Source: Desulfovibrio sp.
Lineage (GTDB): Bacteria; Desulfobacterota; Desulfovibrionia; Desulfovibrionales; Desulfovibrionaceae
Length of the DNA: 64,000 nt
NCBI RefSeq assembly: GCF_009712225.1
Contig: NZ_WASP01000008.1
Coordinates: 124,001 to 188,000, forward strand
Direction of reading: 5' to 3'
The notes below the pieces were generated by a model. It saw only the letters and a program-made list of their open reading frames with translations. It was not told the origin of the DNA and did no database searches. Shown here piece by piece: positions 8,428-16,669 of this stretch; position 1 is the first letter of the stretch, and the number at the start of each line of letters is the position of its first letter. Both the position numbers and the translations under genes were made by a program.

Positions 8428-9558
8428 ATGAACACCTCCGATTATTCTTCCATTACTGTGGCCGTTGCCGTCAGCGGCGGTGTGGACAGCCTGTGCGCCC
8501 TGGTAATGCTGCGCAATGCGGGCTATCGCGTGCTGGCCCTGCACGGTCTTTTTTTGCCAGACGGCCCCAACGGTGCGCCAGCAGGCCTGGCCGAAGCCTG
8601 CGCTGCCCTGGGCGTGCCCCTGCATGTGGCCGACCTGCGCGCCGAATTTGAACGCGAGGTGCTGGCTCCCTTTGCAGCCGCCTACGCTCTGGGCCGCACG
8701 CCCAACCCCTGCGCCTACTGCAACCGGGCCATCAAGTTTGGCGTTCTGCTTGATACTGCTCAAAAGCTGGGTGCGGACAAGCTCGCCACCGGCCACTATG
8801 CCCGCCTTGTTGCGACAGAAACGCCGAATGATGCTGCCGAGGCCCTGCCCCTGCTGGCCGCCGCAACGGATGCCGCCAAGGATCAAAGTTATTTCCTCAG
8901 TCTTGTGCCGCGCCAGCGGCTGGGCCGCGCGCTTTTCCCTTTGCATGGGCAAACCAAGGAACAGACCCGTGCCATTGTTGCCACTGCGGGACTGTCCGTA
9001 CCTCTGCCCTCCGAAAGTCAGGATATCTGCTTTGCACCGCCCGTTGCCCAGCCGGGCATGTCTGCTGCCGAGGCCTACCGGCCTTTTCTTGAGCGACGCT
9101 GGCAGGCGGCTGGAACAGTTGCGCCGGGCCCTGGGCCTGTTCTTTTACGCGATGCACTGGGTAACGAGCGGGAAATCGCCCGTCACAAGGGCCTGTGGCG
9201 GTATACCGAGGGGCAGCGCAAGGGGCTCGGCATTGCGCATACAGAGCCTCTCTTTGTGCTTGCCAAGGATAGCGCCGCCAATACCCTTGTGGTAGGGCCG
9301 CGTGCGCTGCTTGGCATACGCACATGCGTTACCGGGCCAGCCAACATAGCACTGCCCGAAAGCATGTGGCCCGAAGGACTGCTTGTACGACTGCGCCATC
9401 GTCAGCGTCCCTGCTCTGCCAGTGTACGGATGGAGGGCGATTGCCTGCGCATAGAGCTTGATGAGCCGCAGTTCCCTACGGCTCCCGGTCAGGTGGCTGC
9501 GGTTTATGATGCCGATGGCCGTGTGCTGGCTGCGGGCGTTGTGGAAGAAATGGCGTAG
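8428..9558 (+). CDS. mnmA: tRNA-specific 2-thiouridylase MnmA
   Basis: MnmA thiolates U34 of Lys, Glu and Gln tRNAs, taking sulfur from a persulfide relay and activating the base with ATP. The 376-residue protein has the PP-loop SGGVDS (16-21), the tRNA-binding and catalytic Cys in NPCAYCNRAIKF (C98; C95 is extra), TGHYAR, KDQSYFLS, and the second catalytic Cys in SESQDICF (C201). The C-terminal beta-barrel domains are present. The start follows AAGGGAG. It is monocistronic between the ABC importer and the convergent gcv operon. Confidence 0.95.
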   Translation: MNTSDYSSITVAVAVSGGVDSLCALVMLRNAGYRVLALHGLFLPDGPNGAPAGLAEACAALGVPLHVADLRAEFEREVLAPFAAAYALGRTPNPCAYCNRAIKFGVLLDTAQKLGADKLATGHYARLVATETPNDAAEALPLLAAATDAAKDQSYFLSLVPRQRLGRALFPLHGQTKEQTRAIVATAGLSVPLPSESQDICFAPPVAQPGMSAAEAYRPFLERRWQAAGTVAPGPGPVLLRDALGNEREIARHKGLWRYTEGQRKGLGIAHTEPLFVLAKDSAANTLVVGPRALLGIRTCVTGPANIALPESMWPEGLLVRLRHRQRPCSASVRMEGDCLRIELDEPQFPTAPGQVAAVYDADGRVLAAGVVEEMA

Positions 9559-9727
9559 TGCGTAAAACTACAGCCGCATATCTTGGGGTGGGGAGCCTCT
9601 CGGGCTGATTACGCAAATCAGACTGTTGCAGACTGAATGCGTCAGAGCCGTCTGGCAAAGCCGCACTTCGCACTGGCGGCCAAACTTACCGGGCGGCCAA
9701 ACTCCCGAACCCGATGCATGACAAAAA

Positions 9728-9760
9728 AAACGGGCCTCGGCATCAGCCAAGGCCCGTTAA
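9728..9760. terminator. Terminator between mnmA and gcvPB (distal)
   Basis: A 12-bp stem with one mismatch (9729-9740 with 9747-9758) borders an A-run at 9723-9730. On the minus strand this reads as a classic stem plus T-run. Confidence 0.75.
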
Positions 9761-9785
9761 AGTTTTTACGGGGATAGAGGTTTGG

Positions 9786-9821
9786 AGTAAGAGGCGCTTT
9801 TTGTAAAAAGCGCCCCTTACT
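9786..9821. terminator. Terminator of the gcv operon (proximal)
   Basis: A 17-bp near-perfect stem (9786-9802 with 9805-9821) contains runs of T and A. It lies 15 bases beyond the gcvPB stop and can act in both directions. Confidence 0.75.
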
Positions 9822-9836
9822 CCTTTATCATCCAAT

Positions 9837-11285
9837 CTATCCCATATCTTCTGTCAGCACCATCTGTCGTGCCGCTGCGGTTTCATCCAGACGGCGCACG
9901 GGCAGGTTGGTGGGCAGTTCCTGAAGGGACTGCGGATTCGCCTTGCCGGTGAGGATGATCTCCTGCAGGGCTTCGACGTAGGTATCCAGGGTTTCCTTGT
10001 CTTCCGTTTCCGTGGGTTCGGCCATGAGGCATTCGTGCACGATAAGCGGGAAGTAGATGGTGGGCGCGTGGATACCCCGCTGCAAAAGAGCCTTGGCGAT
10101 ATCTAGAGCACGCAGCCCCTCGGGGGCGGAAGCCACGAATTCATGCGCGCAGAAACGGTCCTTGAAGGGAATTTCCAGCACGTTCTCAAGCTTTTTCTTG
10201 AGGTAGTTGGCGTTCAGCACGGCGTATTCAGAGGCGCGGGTGAGGCCTTCGCCGCCGAGGCGCAGCATGTAGGCCAAGGCTTTGATGACCACGCCAAAGC
10301 TGCCGTAGAAGGGGCCGATGGGGCCGATGCTCTGCGGCAGATTGTAATCAAGGTAGAAACGGCCATCGGGATGTTTGGCCACGCGCGGGGCGGGCATGAA
10401 GGGCATCAGGCGGTCGGTGACACCCACGGGGCCAGCGCCCGGGCCGCCGCCGCCGTGAGGAGTGGCAAGGGTTTTGTGCACGTTGAGGTGCACCACGTCA
10501 AAGCCCACATCGCCCATGCGCATCTTGCCCATGATGGCGTTCATGTTGGCGCCGTCGTAGTACAGCAGGGCATCAACCTTGCGCAGTTCGGCCACGATGC
10601 GGGGCAGGTGCACTTCCATGAGGCCAAGGGTGTTGGGGCAGGTCATCATGAGGCCCGCCACATCTTCACCGTGCTCGGCAATGGCCGCCACGATGGCTTC
10701 GGGGTCCACCATGCCGTCGCGCGATTCGATATTGATGGTTTCAAACCCGGCAAGTGCGGCAGAGGCGGGGTTGGTGCCGTGCGCAGCGTCGGGAATGAGC
10801 ATTTTTTTACGGTTGCGGCCCTTGGCAGCATGGTAGGCGGCAATGAGCTTCACACCCGTGAATTCACCATTGGCACCAGCCATGGGCTGGAAGGTAAAAG
10901 CCTTCATGCCCGTAAGCTCGCAGAGCAGGTTTTCTGCTTCGTGCAGGCACTGAAGAGCGCCCTGCGTGCAGTCAGCGCCCCCCTCAAGCTGGGCCATCAT
11001 GGGGTGCAGACGGGTAAAGCCCGGCAGCGACGCCACGTATTCCGTAAACTTGGGGTTGTACTTCATGGTGCAGGAGCCAAGGGGATAGAAATTGGCGTCC
11101 ACGCTGTAGTTGAGCTGCGAAAGCTGGGTAAAGTGGCGCACCACTTCAAGCTCGGAGCATTCGGGCAGACGGGGCGCATTTTTGCGCAGCAGGTCTGCGG
11201 GCAGCATGGCCGAGGCCTTGGGAGCATCGCTGTTCAGGCAGTAGGCAGTGCGCCCAGAAACGGATTTGGCGAAAATGGTTTTCAC
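9837..11285 (-). CDS. gcvPB: Glycine dehydrogenase (decarboxylating) subunit 2
   Basis: PLP-carrying half of the split P-protein. With GcvPA it decarboxylates glycine and passes the aminomethyl group to lipoyl-GcvH. In 482 residues it shows FQPMAGANGEFTG, DAAHGTNPASA and the PLP lysine in NVHKTLATPHGGGGPG (about K271). The start is a GTG at 11285 overlapping the gcvPA TGA (GTGA), preceded by GGGAGG, so translation is coupled to gcvPA. The longer open frame upstream lies inside gcvPA. It is the last gene of gcvT-gcvH-gcvPA-gcvPB and is followed by two terminators. Confidence 0.97.
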   Translation of the reverse strand: MKTIFAKSVSGRTAYCLNSDAPKASAMLPADLLRKNAPRLPECSELEVVRHFTQLSQLNYSVDANFYPLGSCTMKYNPKFTEYVASLPGFTRLHPMMAQLEGGADCTQGALQCLHEAENLLCELTGMKAFTFQPMAGANGEFTGVKLIAAYHAAKGRNRKKMLIPDAAHGTNPASAALAGFETINIESRDGMVDPEAIVAAIAEHGEDVAGLMMTCPNTLGLMEVHLPRIVAELRKVDALLYYDGANMNAIMGKMRMGDVGFDVVHLNVHKTLATPHGGGGPGAGPVGVTDRLMPFMPAPRVAKHPDGRFYLDYNLPQSIGPIGPFYGSFGVVIKALAYMLRLGGEGLTRASEYAVLNANYLKKKLENVLEIPFKDRFCAHEFVASAPEGLRALDIAKALLQRGIHAPTIYFPLIVHECLMAEPTETEDKETLDTYVEALQEIILTGKANPQSLQELPTNLPVRRLDETAAARQMVLTEDMG

Positions 11286-12613
11286 AGCAGACCTCCCATG
11301 ATTTCGGCCAGCTTGTCTATCTGGGTGCGGTTGTTGGCCTCGGTGCACGAGAGCAGCAGCACGTTTTCCATACCGGGATAGTGCTTGCCCAGCGGGTAGC
11401 CGGGCACGATGCCCTTGGGCGTCATGGCCTTGACCACCTCTGCGGCGGACTTGGGCAGGCGGAGTGCCACTTCCGAGCCAAAGGGAGTGTTGTTGAGCAG
11501 TTCCACCCCCTTGATGGCGGTGAGTCGCTCAACGGCGTAGCGGGCAAGGGCCATGTTGTTTTCTGCAACGCGTGCAAGGCCTTCGGGGCCAAGCAAGCTC
11601 ATGTGGATGAGAGAACGCAGGGCGCAGAGAGCCTGGTTGGAGCAGATGTTCGAGGTGGCCTTGGCGCGGCGGATGTGCTGTTCGCGGGCCTGCAGGGTAA
11701 GCACGTAGCCGGTCTTGCCGTCCACATCAGAGGTGCGGCCCACAATGCGGCCCGGGAACTGGCGGATGTGCTCCTTGCGGCAGGTCATGAGGCCAAGGTA
11801 GGGGCCACCGAAAGAGAGGTTCATGCCCAGGCTCTGGCCTTCGGCCACGGCCACATCGGCGCCCATTTCACCAGGGGTTTTGAGCACAGACTGCATGACC
11901 GGGTACACGGAGATGACGCCAAAGGCCTTTTGCGAGCGGGCCTTGGCGAAAAGGGTCGTGTAGTCGGCCACCGCGCCGAAGAAGTTGGGATTCTGCACGA
12001 TAACCGCGGCGCAGGTGTTGTCTACGGAGGCCATGAGGGCGTCCATGTCGCTGCAACCGTTGTGCTGGGCCACAATCTTTATTTCAAGATCAAGGCTTGA
12101 GGTGTAGGCGGCGAGCATGCCGCGCCAGATGGGGTTGACGGCCTCGTCCACCACCAGAACGCTGCGGCGGGTGGCGCGCACGGCCATCATGGCGGCTTCA
12201 AAAATGGCGGTGCCACCGTCGTAAACCGAGGCGTTGCCGCAGTCCATTTCCATCAGACGGCTGACAGCGGTCTGAAATTCAAAAATGGCCTGCAGGGTGC
12301 CCTGCGAGCATTCGGCCTGATAGGGCGTGTAGGCGGTATAGAATTCGCTGCGGCCAGAAAGGGCGTCCACAGCCTTGGGAATATCGTGGTTGTAAAAACC
12401 CGCGCCCAGAAAGGAAACATGACCGGGGCAGTTTTTGGCTGCCAGCTCTTCAAAATACCCGCAGACGGCGGCTTCGCTCTGGCCCTTGGGCAGATCAAAG
12501 CTCTGGGGGCGCATGCTGGAGGGGATGTCGGAAAAAAGCTCATCCAGACTGCGCACGCCAACTACGGAGAGCATTTCATGCAACTCTTCCGGCGTATGAG
12601 GAATGTATGGCAT
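11282..12613 (-). CDS. gcvPA: Glycine dehydrogenase (decarboxylating) subunit 1
   Basis: A 443-residue alpha subunit of the two-piece P-protein. It has the PLP-transferase fold but no catalytic lysine and forms the alpha2beta2 enzyme with GcvPB. Motifs include SFLGAGFYNHDIP, YTPYQAECSQG, the central EAVNP loop and the C-terminal LLSCTEANN. The start at 12613 follows AAGGAG. A 289-base gap separates it from gcvH and contains two perfect hairpins, unusual inside an otherwise compact operon. Confidence 0.96.
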   Translation of the reverse strand: MPYIPHTPEELHEMLSVVGVRSLDELFSDIPSSMRPQSFDLPKGQSEAAVCGYFEELAAKNCPGHVSFLGAGFYNHDIPKAVDALSGRSEFYTAYTPYQAECSQGTLQAIFEFQTAVSRLMEMDCGNASVYDGGTAIFEAAMMAVRATRRSVLVVDEAVNPIWRGMLAAYTSSLDLEIKIVAQHNGCSDMDALMASVDNTCAAVIVQNPNFFGAVADYTTLFAKARSQKAFGVISVYPVMQSVLKTPGEMGADVAVAEGQSLGMNLSFGGPYLGLMTCRKEHIRQFPGRIVGRTSDVDGKTGYVLTLQAREQHIRRAKATSNICSNQALCALRSLIHMSLLGPEGLARVAENNMALARYAVERLTAIKGVELLNNTPFGSEVALRLPKSAAEVVKAMTPKGIVPGYPLGKHYPGMENVLLLSCTEANNRTQIDKLAEIMGGLL

Positions 12614-12677
12614 ATTGGCTCCTTGCCGCCGGACGATTTGTATCGCTTGTGCGACGGCAGCCGCTGTGAAAGGGACT

Positions 12678-12717
12678 CCGGCTGGAGCCCGCCGTTGTAC
12701 GACGCTGCTCCAGCCGG
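12678..12717 (-). other. Perfect stem-loop in the gcvH-gcvPA gap
   Basis: An 11-bp perfect stem (CCGGCTGGAGC / GCTCCAGCCGG) with an 18-base loop lies 65 bases before the gcvPA start. There is no T-run. It may be an mRNA-stability or processing element. Confidence 0.45.
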
Positions 12718-12827
12718 GGCGAAAGGGCAACAGAAGGAAGGCGGCGATTAACGCTGCTCAACCCGTGTCAAACGGCATGCAGTGGATTTTCAGTTCCGGC
12801 AAGAAAGACGATTTTTTTATGCAGGGA

Positions 12828-12845
12828 GTGTACCCTTAGGTACAC
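12828..12845. other. Short perfect hairpin downstream of gcvH
   Basis: GTGTACC-CTTA-GGTACAC forms a 7-bp stem 58 bases past the gcvH stop. On the minus strand it is not followed by a T-run, so a classic terminator is unlikely. Confidence 0.4.
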
Positions 12846-12902
12846 GACCGAAATAAAAAAATTGTCTGACGCAGCCGCAAGCGAAAAGACACTCGTGCCT
12901 GT

Positions 12903-13289
12903 TTAGTGTTTTTCGGTGGCGCAATGAGCCTCGTAAGCCGCAGCGTCCAAAAGGCCAGCGGGCTTGTGGGCCAGCTTGACACGCACAATCCAGCCTTCGC
13001 CAAAGGGATCACTGTTGCAGAGCTCGGGGGTGCTTTCCAGAGCTTCGTTGACGGCGACAACTTCGCCAGACACAGGCGAAATAAGGTCGCTGGCGGCCTT
13101 CACCGACTCGACCGAACCGAATTCCTTGTCTTCAGAAAGCTGGTCGCCCACGGGGGGCAGTTCCACATAGGTGATGTCGCCAAGCGATTCCTGGGCAAAG
13201 CTGGTGATGCCGATAACGGCTTCGTCGCCTTCAATGCGCGCCCATTCGTGGCTGGTGCTGTACAGAATATCGGCAGGATTGGTGGCCAT
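12903..13289 (-). CDS. gcvH: Glycine cleavage system H protein
   Basis: Lipoyl carrier protein that shuttles the aminomethyl group among P, T and L proteins. It is 128 residues long. The lipoyl lysine is K64 in [18 protein letters not shown], and the N-terminal [19 protein letters not shown] is typical. The ATG at 13289 follows AGGAG; a TTG two codons upstream is less likely. It lies second in the gcv operon, 85 bases after gcvT. Confidence 0.97.
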   Translation of the reverse strand: MATNPADILYSTSHEWARIEGDEAVIGITSFAQESLGDITYVELPPVGDQLSEDKEFGSVESVKAASDLISPVSGEVVAVNEALESTPELCNSDPFGEGWIVRVKLAHKPAGLLDAAAYEAHCATEKH

Positions 13290-13374
13290 GTGCAAACTCC
13301 TGAAAAAATGGGTTCAATCGTTATAAAAATTTCGCCGTCCGGCTGCGGCTGCTGCCGCGTGGGGGGCGACCAGA

Positions 13375-14457
13375 TCAGGCAAGCTTCTTGCGCGCGGTTC
13401 CCTGTGTGTAAAACGGCGCTTCAACCCGGGTGGCGGGCAGCTCTGTTCTTGCGGCGCGTACCACAAAATTTTCGTCAGCGGCGTGGGCGGCGGCTACCCA
13501 GGCAAAGGCGATAACATAGCCCAGCGAGGGGGCAAACGAGCCGCTGGTCACATGGCCAACCTCGCTGCCGTCGGCAGCGGCCACCACATCACCGTGGCGG
13601 GCGGCGCGGCGGCCATCGATGCGCAGGGGAACCAGCACTTCGGCGATCTTCTGCGCGCCTTCGCGGCCCACATAGTCGGCGGTGCTGGTCATCATGCGGC
13701 CCATGCCAGCTTCGGCGGGGCTGTGGTTTTCGTCAAGGTCATGGCCGTACAGGGGCAGCCCGGCTTCAAGGCGCAGGGTGTCGCGCGCGCCAAGGCCCAC
13801 AGGCTTTACACGTTCATCGACCAGCAGGGCATTCCAGAAAGCCTCGGTTTCAGAAGAGGCGATGTACAGTTCATAGCCCAGCTCGCCGGTGTAGCCGGTG
13901 CGGCTCACCAGCAGGGGCGTACCCTGCCATGTGGTTTCGCGAAAACCGAAGTAGCCGAGATCGTGAAAGTTCTGACCCAGCAGCTTTTCAAGCACGTCCA
14001 GCGATTCCGGCCCCTGAAGGTCGATCTTGCCGGTATCGGCTGAAATGTCGACCATCTTCACACTTTCGGGCAAGCGCGAGCGCAGCACGGCAAAGTCGTT
14101 AGCGGCGCAGGCGGCGTTGACCACGGCCATGAAGGAATCGGGGCCAAAGCGATAGATGATGCCGTCGTCAAGCACGCCGCCCTTGTCGTTGAGCAAAAAG
14201 CCGTAGCGGCATTTGCCGGGGGCGAGGGTTTGAAGATTGTGGCTCACGGCCTTGCTCAGGGCTTCATCAGCACCTGGGCCGGAAACAAGAAATTCGCCCA
14301 TGTGGCAAATATCAAAAAGACCCGCATGCTGACGGGTGTGCTGGTGCTCAACAATAATACCCTCATATTGAATGGGCATAAGCCACCCGGCAAAGGGGGC
14401 CATTTTTGCGCCATGCGCCTCGTGCCAGGCGGTGAGGGGGGTACGCAGATCCGACAT
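13375..14457 (-). CDS. gcvT: Aminomethyltransferase (glycine cleavage T protein)
   Basis: Releases ammonia from aminomethyl-lipoyl-GcvH and makes methylene-tetrahydrofolate. A 360-residue protein of normal length. It has MAPFAGWLMPIQY and CHMGEF near the N-terminus, SRTGYTGELGYELY in the middle, LGARDTLRLEAGLPLYGHDL, and the C-terminal GHVTSGSFAPSLG. The start at 14457 follows CAAGGAG; the open frame continues upstream without a ribosome site. First gene of the gcv operon. I looked for a glycine riboswitch upstream and did not recognise one. Confidence 0.97.
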   Translation of the reverse strand: MSDLRTPLTAWHEAHGAKMAPFAGWLMPIQYEGIIVEHQHTRQHAGLFDICHMGEFLVSGPGADEALSKAVSHNLQTLAPGKCRYGFLLNDKGGVLDDGIIYRFGPDSFMAVVNAACAANDFAVLRSRLPESVKMVDISADTGKIDLQGPESLDVLEKLLGQNFHDLGYFGFRETTWQGTPLLVSRTGYTGELGYELYIASSETEAFWNALLVDERVKPVGLGARDTLRLEAGLPLYGHDLDENHSPAEAGMGRMMTSTADYVGREGAQKIAEVLVPLRIDGRRAARHGDVVAAADGSEVGHVTSGSFAPSLGYVIAFAWVAAAHAADENFVVRAARTELPATRVEAPFYTQGTARKKLA

Positions 14458-14696
14458 GGAATCTCCTTGAATTTTGGGCAAACAGCTTACGCTGGCGCTA
14501 TAGAGGACGCGCCGGGTCGGCCATGCCGACATTTTACGCAAGGGCAAAACAGACAGCACGGATCAACACGGAAATATTTATAAAAAACACCTTCAGGCCA
14601 CCGTTCCGAGTGGCTTTGGTTATGGTATCACTTCTGCAATGTGGACACAAGAACAGACCCGGCCCGACCTGCCCGGCAAAGGGCTTGCGGCCTTTG

Positions 14697-15527
14697 CTAC
14701 GCGGGAGAAATACCGAAAAAACGGCGGGCGTTGTCACCGCAGGTGCGCCACAGGTCTTCTGCGCTTTCACCCCGCGCTTCGGCCATGGCCCGCACGGTAA
14801 ATACCGTATAGGCAGGTTCGTTGCGCTTGCCGCGCCACGGCAGGGGCGCAAGATAGGGCGCGTCCGTTTCAAGCAGCAGGCGGTCGGCGGGTATAAGCGC
14901 CACGGCCTCGCGCAGGGCCTCGTTGGCCTTGTAGGTGACGGGGCCAGGCACAGAAATATGCCAGCCGTTGTGCAGGATGCGGCGGGCGGTCTCCGGCCCC
15001 TGCCCAAAGCAGTGCCACAGCAGCGGATACCCGGCAAAGCCCTCGGCCTCAAGGGTCATGAGCGTTTCTTCCTCTGCCTCACGGCAATGGATGACCACAG
15101 GGCGCTCCACTGCCCGCGCCAGCGCCAGCTGGTCGCGCAGGGCCTGGTACTGTATTTCCCTCGGGCAGTCGGGCCAGTAAAAATCAAGCCCGATCTCACC
15201 CACGGCCTTGAGCCGCGAGTCAGCGGCAAAAGCGGTACGCATGGCATTCAGCCTTTCCTGCGTACAGTTCTGCCCGTCGCAGGGGTGTATACCCATCAGA
15301 AAAAACACGTCGGGATGCGCGTCAAAAAGACCTCGCCGCGCGTGATAATCGTCCGGCCCCAGAAACACGTTGCCAATCTGTGCTATGCCCGCCGCATGTG
15401 CGCGTTCAAGCACGGCATCCCTGTCTGCGTCAAATTCCTGCCCGTCCAGATGGGCGTGGCTGTCCACGCCAACGGGCGGCAGCGCCAGGGTAAGGGGATC
15501 AATGCGGACGGTTGGTTTTTTCGACAT
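14697..15527 (-). CDS. TatD-family metal-dependent hydrolase (DNase-like)
   Basis: A 276-residue TIM-barrel hydrolase. Metal ligands are visible in DSHAHLDG, in EIGLDFYW, at H of VVIHCREAEEE, at WHCFGQ and in LLETDAPYLAP. TatD proteins are 3'-5' DNases or deacylases, but the in vivo substrate is often unclear. The start at 15527 follows GAGG. It is divergent from the sugar-nucleotide decarboxylase gene and about 240 bases from gcvT on the same strand. Confidence 0.93.
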   Translation of the reverse strand: MSKKPTVRIDPLTLALPPVGVDSHAHLDGQEFDADRDAVLERAHAAGIAQIGNVFLGPDDYHARRGLFDAHPDVFFLMGIHPCDGQNCTQERLNAMRTAFAADSRLKAVGEIGLDFYWPDCPREIQYQALRDQLALARAVERPVVIHCREAEEETLMTLEAEGFAGYPLLWHCFGQGPETARRILHNGWHISVPGPVTYKANEALREAVALIPADRLLLETDAPYLAPLPWRGKRNEPAYTVFTVRAMAEARGESAEDLWRTCGDNARRFFGISPA

Positions 15528-15654
15528 GTTTTACCTCGCGCCGATACATAGCAACCGGCACCACCGAAATGCAAGAGCCAACTTTTGCGTGCGCATGTTC
15601 GCATGTTGCCTCACCATTGCAAAGCCCGGGCAATGGGGCTATGCTTTAGGGGAT

Positions 15655-15683
15655 TTGCCGGTTTTATCCCGGCTTCCTATACT
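15655..15683 (+). promoter_or_regulatory. Sigma-70-type promoter upstream of the decarboxylase and Ehr-like operon
   Basis: TTGCCG (15655-15660), a 17-base spacer, and TATACT (15678-15683). The predicted start near 15690 leaves only about ten leader bases, just enough for the GGGGGA ribosome site before the ATG at 15699. Confidence 0.55.
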
Positions 15684-15698
15684 TTTTCCGGGGGAATC

Positions 15699-16655
15699 AT
15701 GCATCTCCGCAAACGCATTCTGGTCACTGGCGGTTCCGGTTTTTTGGGCTCACATCTCTGCGAGCGTCTGCTCAACGAAGGGCACGAAGTGCTCTGCGTG
15801 GACAACTTTTTTTCCAGCGCCCGCGCCAATGTTGAAGAGCTCATGGACAACCGCAGGTTTGAGCTTATCCGCCACGACGTGACCTTTCCCCTCTATGTTG
15901 AGGTGGATGAAATCTACAATCTGGCCTGCCCGGCCTCGCCCATACATTATCAGCACGATCCGGTGCAGACCATCAAGACCTGCGTGCACGGTGCCATCAA
16001 CATGCTGGGCCTGGCCAAAAGGCTTGGCGCGCGCATCTATCAGGCATCTACCAGCGAAGTATACGGCGACCCCGAAATCCATCCGCAGCCTGAAAGCTAC
16101 TGGGGCCATGTGAACCCCAACGGCATCCGCTCGTGCTACGACGAGGGCAAGCGCTGCGCCGAAGCCCTGTTCTTTGCCTACTGGCGTCAGGGCGACCTGC
16201 CCATCAAGGTTGGCCGCATCTTCAATACCTACGGTCCCAAGATGCACCCCAACGATGGCCGCGTGGTGTCCAATTTCATCATCCAGGCGCTCAAGGGCCA
16301 GCCCATCACCATTTACGGCGATGGCTCGCAGACCCGCTCATTCTGCTATGTGGACGATCTGGTGGAGTGCATGATCCGCTTCATGGCCTCGCCTGTTGAC
16401 TTTGTCGGCCCCATGAACATGGGCAACCCCGGCGAATTCACCATTCGCGAACTGGCAGAAAAGGTTGTGGAAATGACCGGCAGCAAATCGGTGATTTCTT
16501 ACGAACCCCTGCCCGGCGACGACCCCAAGCAGCGCAAGCCCGACATCACCCTAGCCCGCGAAAAACTTGGCTGGGAACCCAAGGTCGCCCTGGAAGAAGG
16601 CCTGGTCAAAACCATAGCCTACTTTGACACGCAACTGAAAAACGGCATGGCGTAG
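15699..16655 (+). CDS. UDP-glucuronate decarboxylase-like NAD-dependent epimerase
   Basis: A 318-residue extended short-chain dehydrogenase. It has the NAD-binding [11 protein letters not shown] (10-20), [27 protein letters not shown], and catalytic Tyr and Lys in RSCYDEGKR (Y147, K151). The C-terminal part has [16 protein letters not shown] and [13 protein letters not shown]. This combination is typical of UDP-xylose synthases (UDP-GlcA to UDP-Xyl), though related dehydratases are close. The product would feed cell-surface glycans. The start follows GGGGGA. Its stop is only 14 bases before the first Ehr-like gene, so the two units may share a transcript despite unrelated roles. Confidence 0.88.
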   Translation: MHLRKRILVTGGSGFLGSHLCERLLNEGHEVLCVDNFFSSARANVEELMDNRRFELIRHDVTFPLYVEVDEIYNLACPASPIHYQHDPVQTIKTCVHGAINMLGLAKRLGARIYQASTSEVYGDPEIHPQPESYWGHVNPNGIRSCYDEGKRCAEALFFAYWRQGDLPIKVGRIFNTYGPKMHPNDGRVVSNFIIQALKGQPITIYGDGSQTRSFCYVDDLVECMIRFMASPVDFVGPMNMGNPGEFTIRELAEKVVEMTGSKSVISYEPLPGDDPKQRKPDITLAREKLGWEPKVALEEGLVKTIAYFDTQLKNGMA

Positions 16656-16669
16656 GTTTTCTGGCAATC

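Noticed and set aside
14458-14696. Glycine riboswitch upstream of gcvT
   Set aside because: I looked for the tandem aptamer consensus on the minus strand and found none.
14676-14697. Terminator at the end of the TatD-type gene
   Set aside because: The 7-bp stem overlaps the stop codon and no T-run follows on the minus strand.
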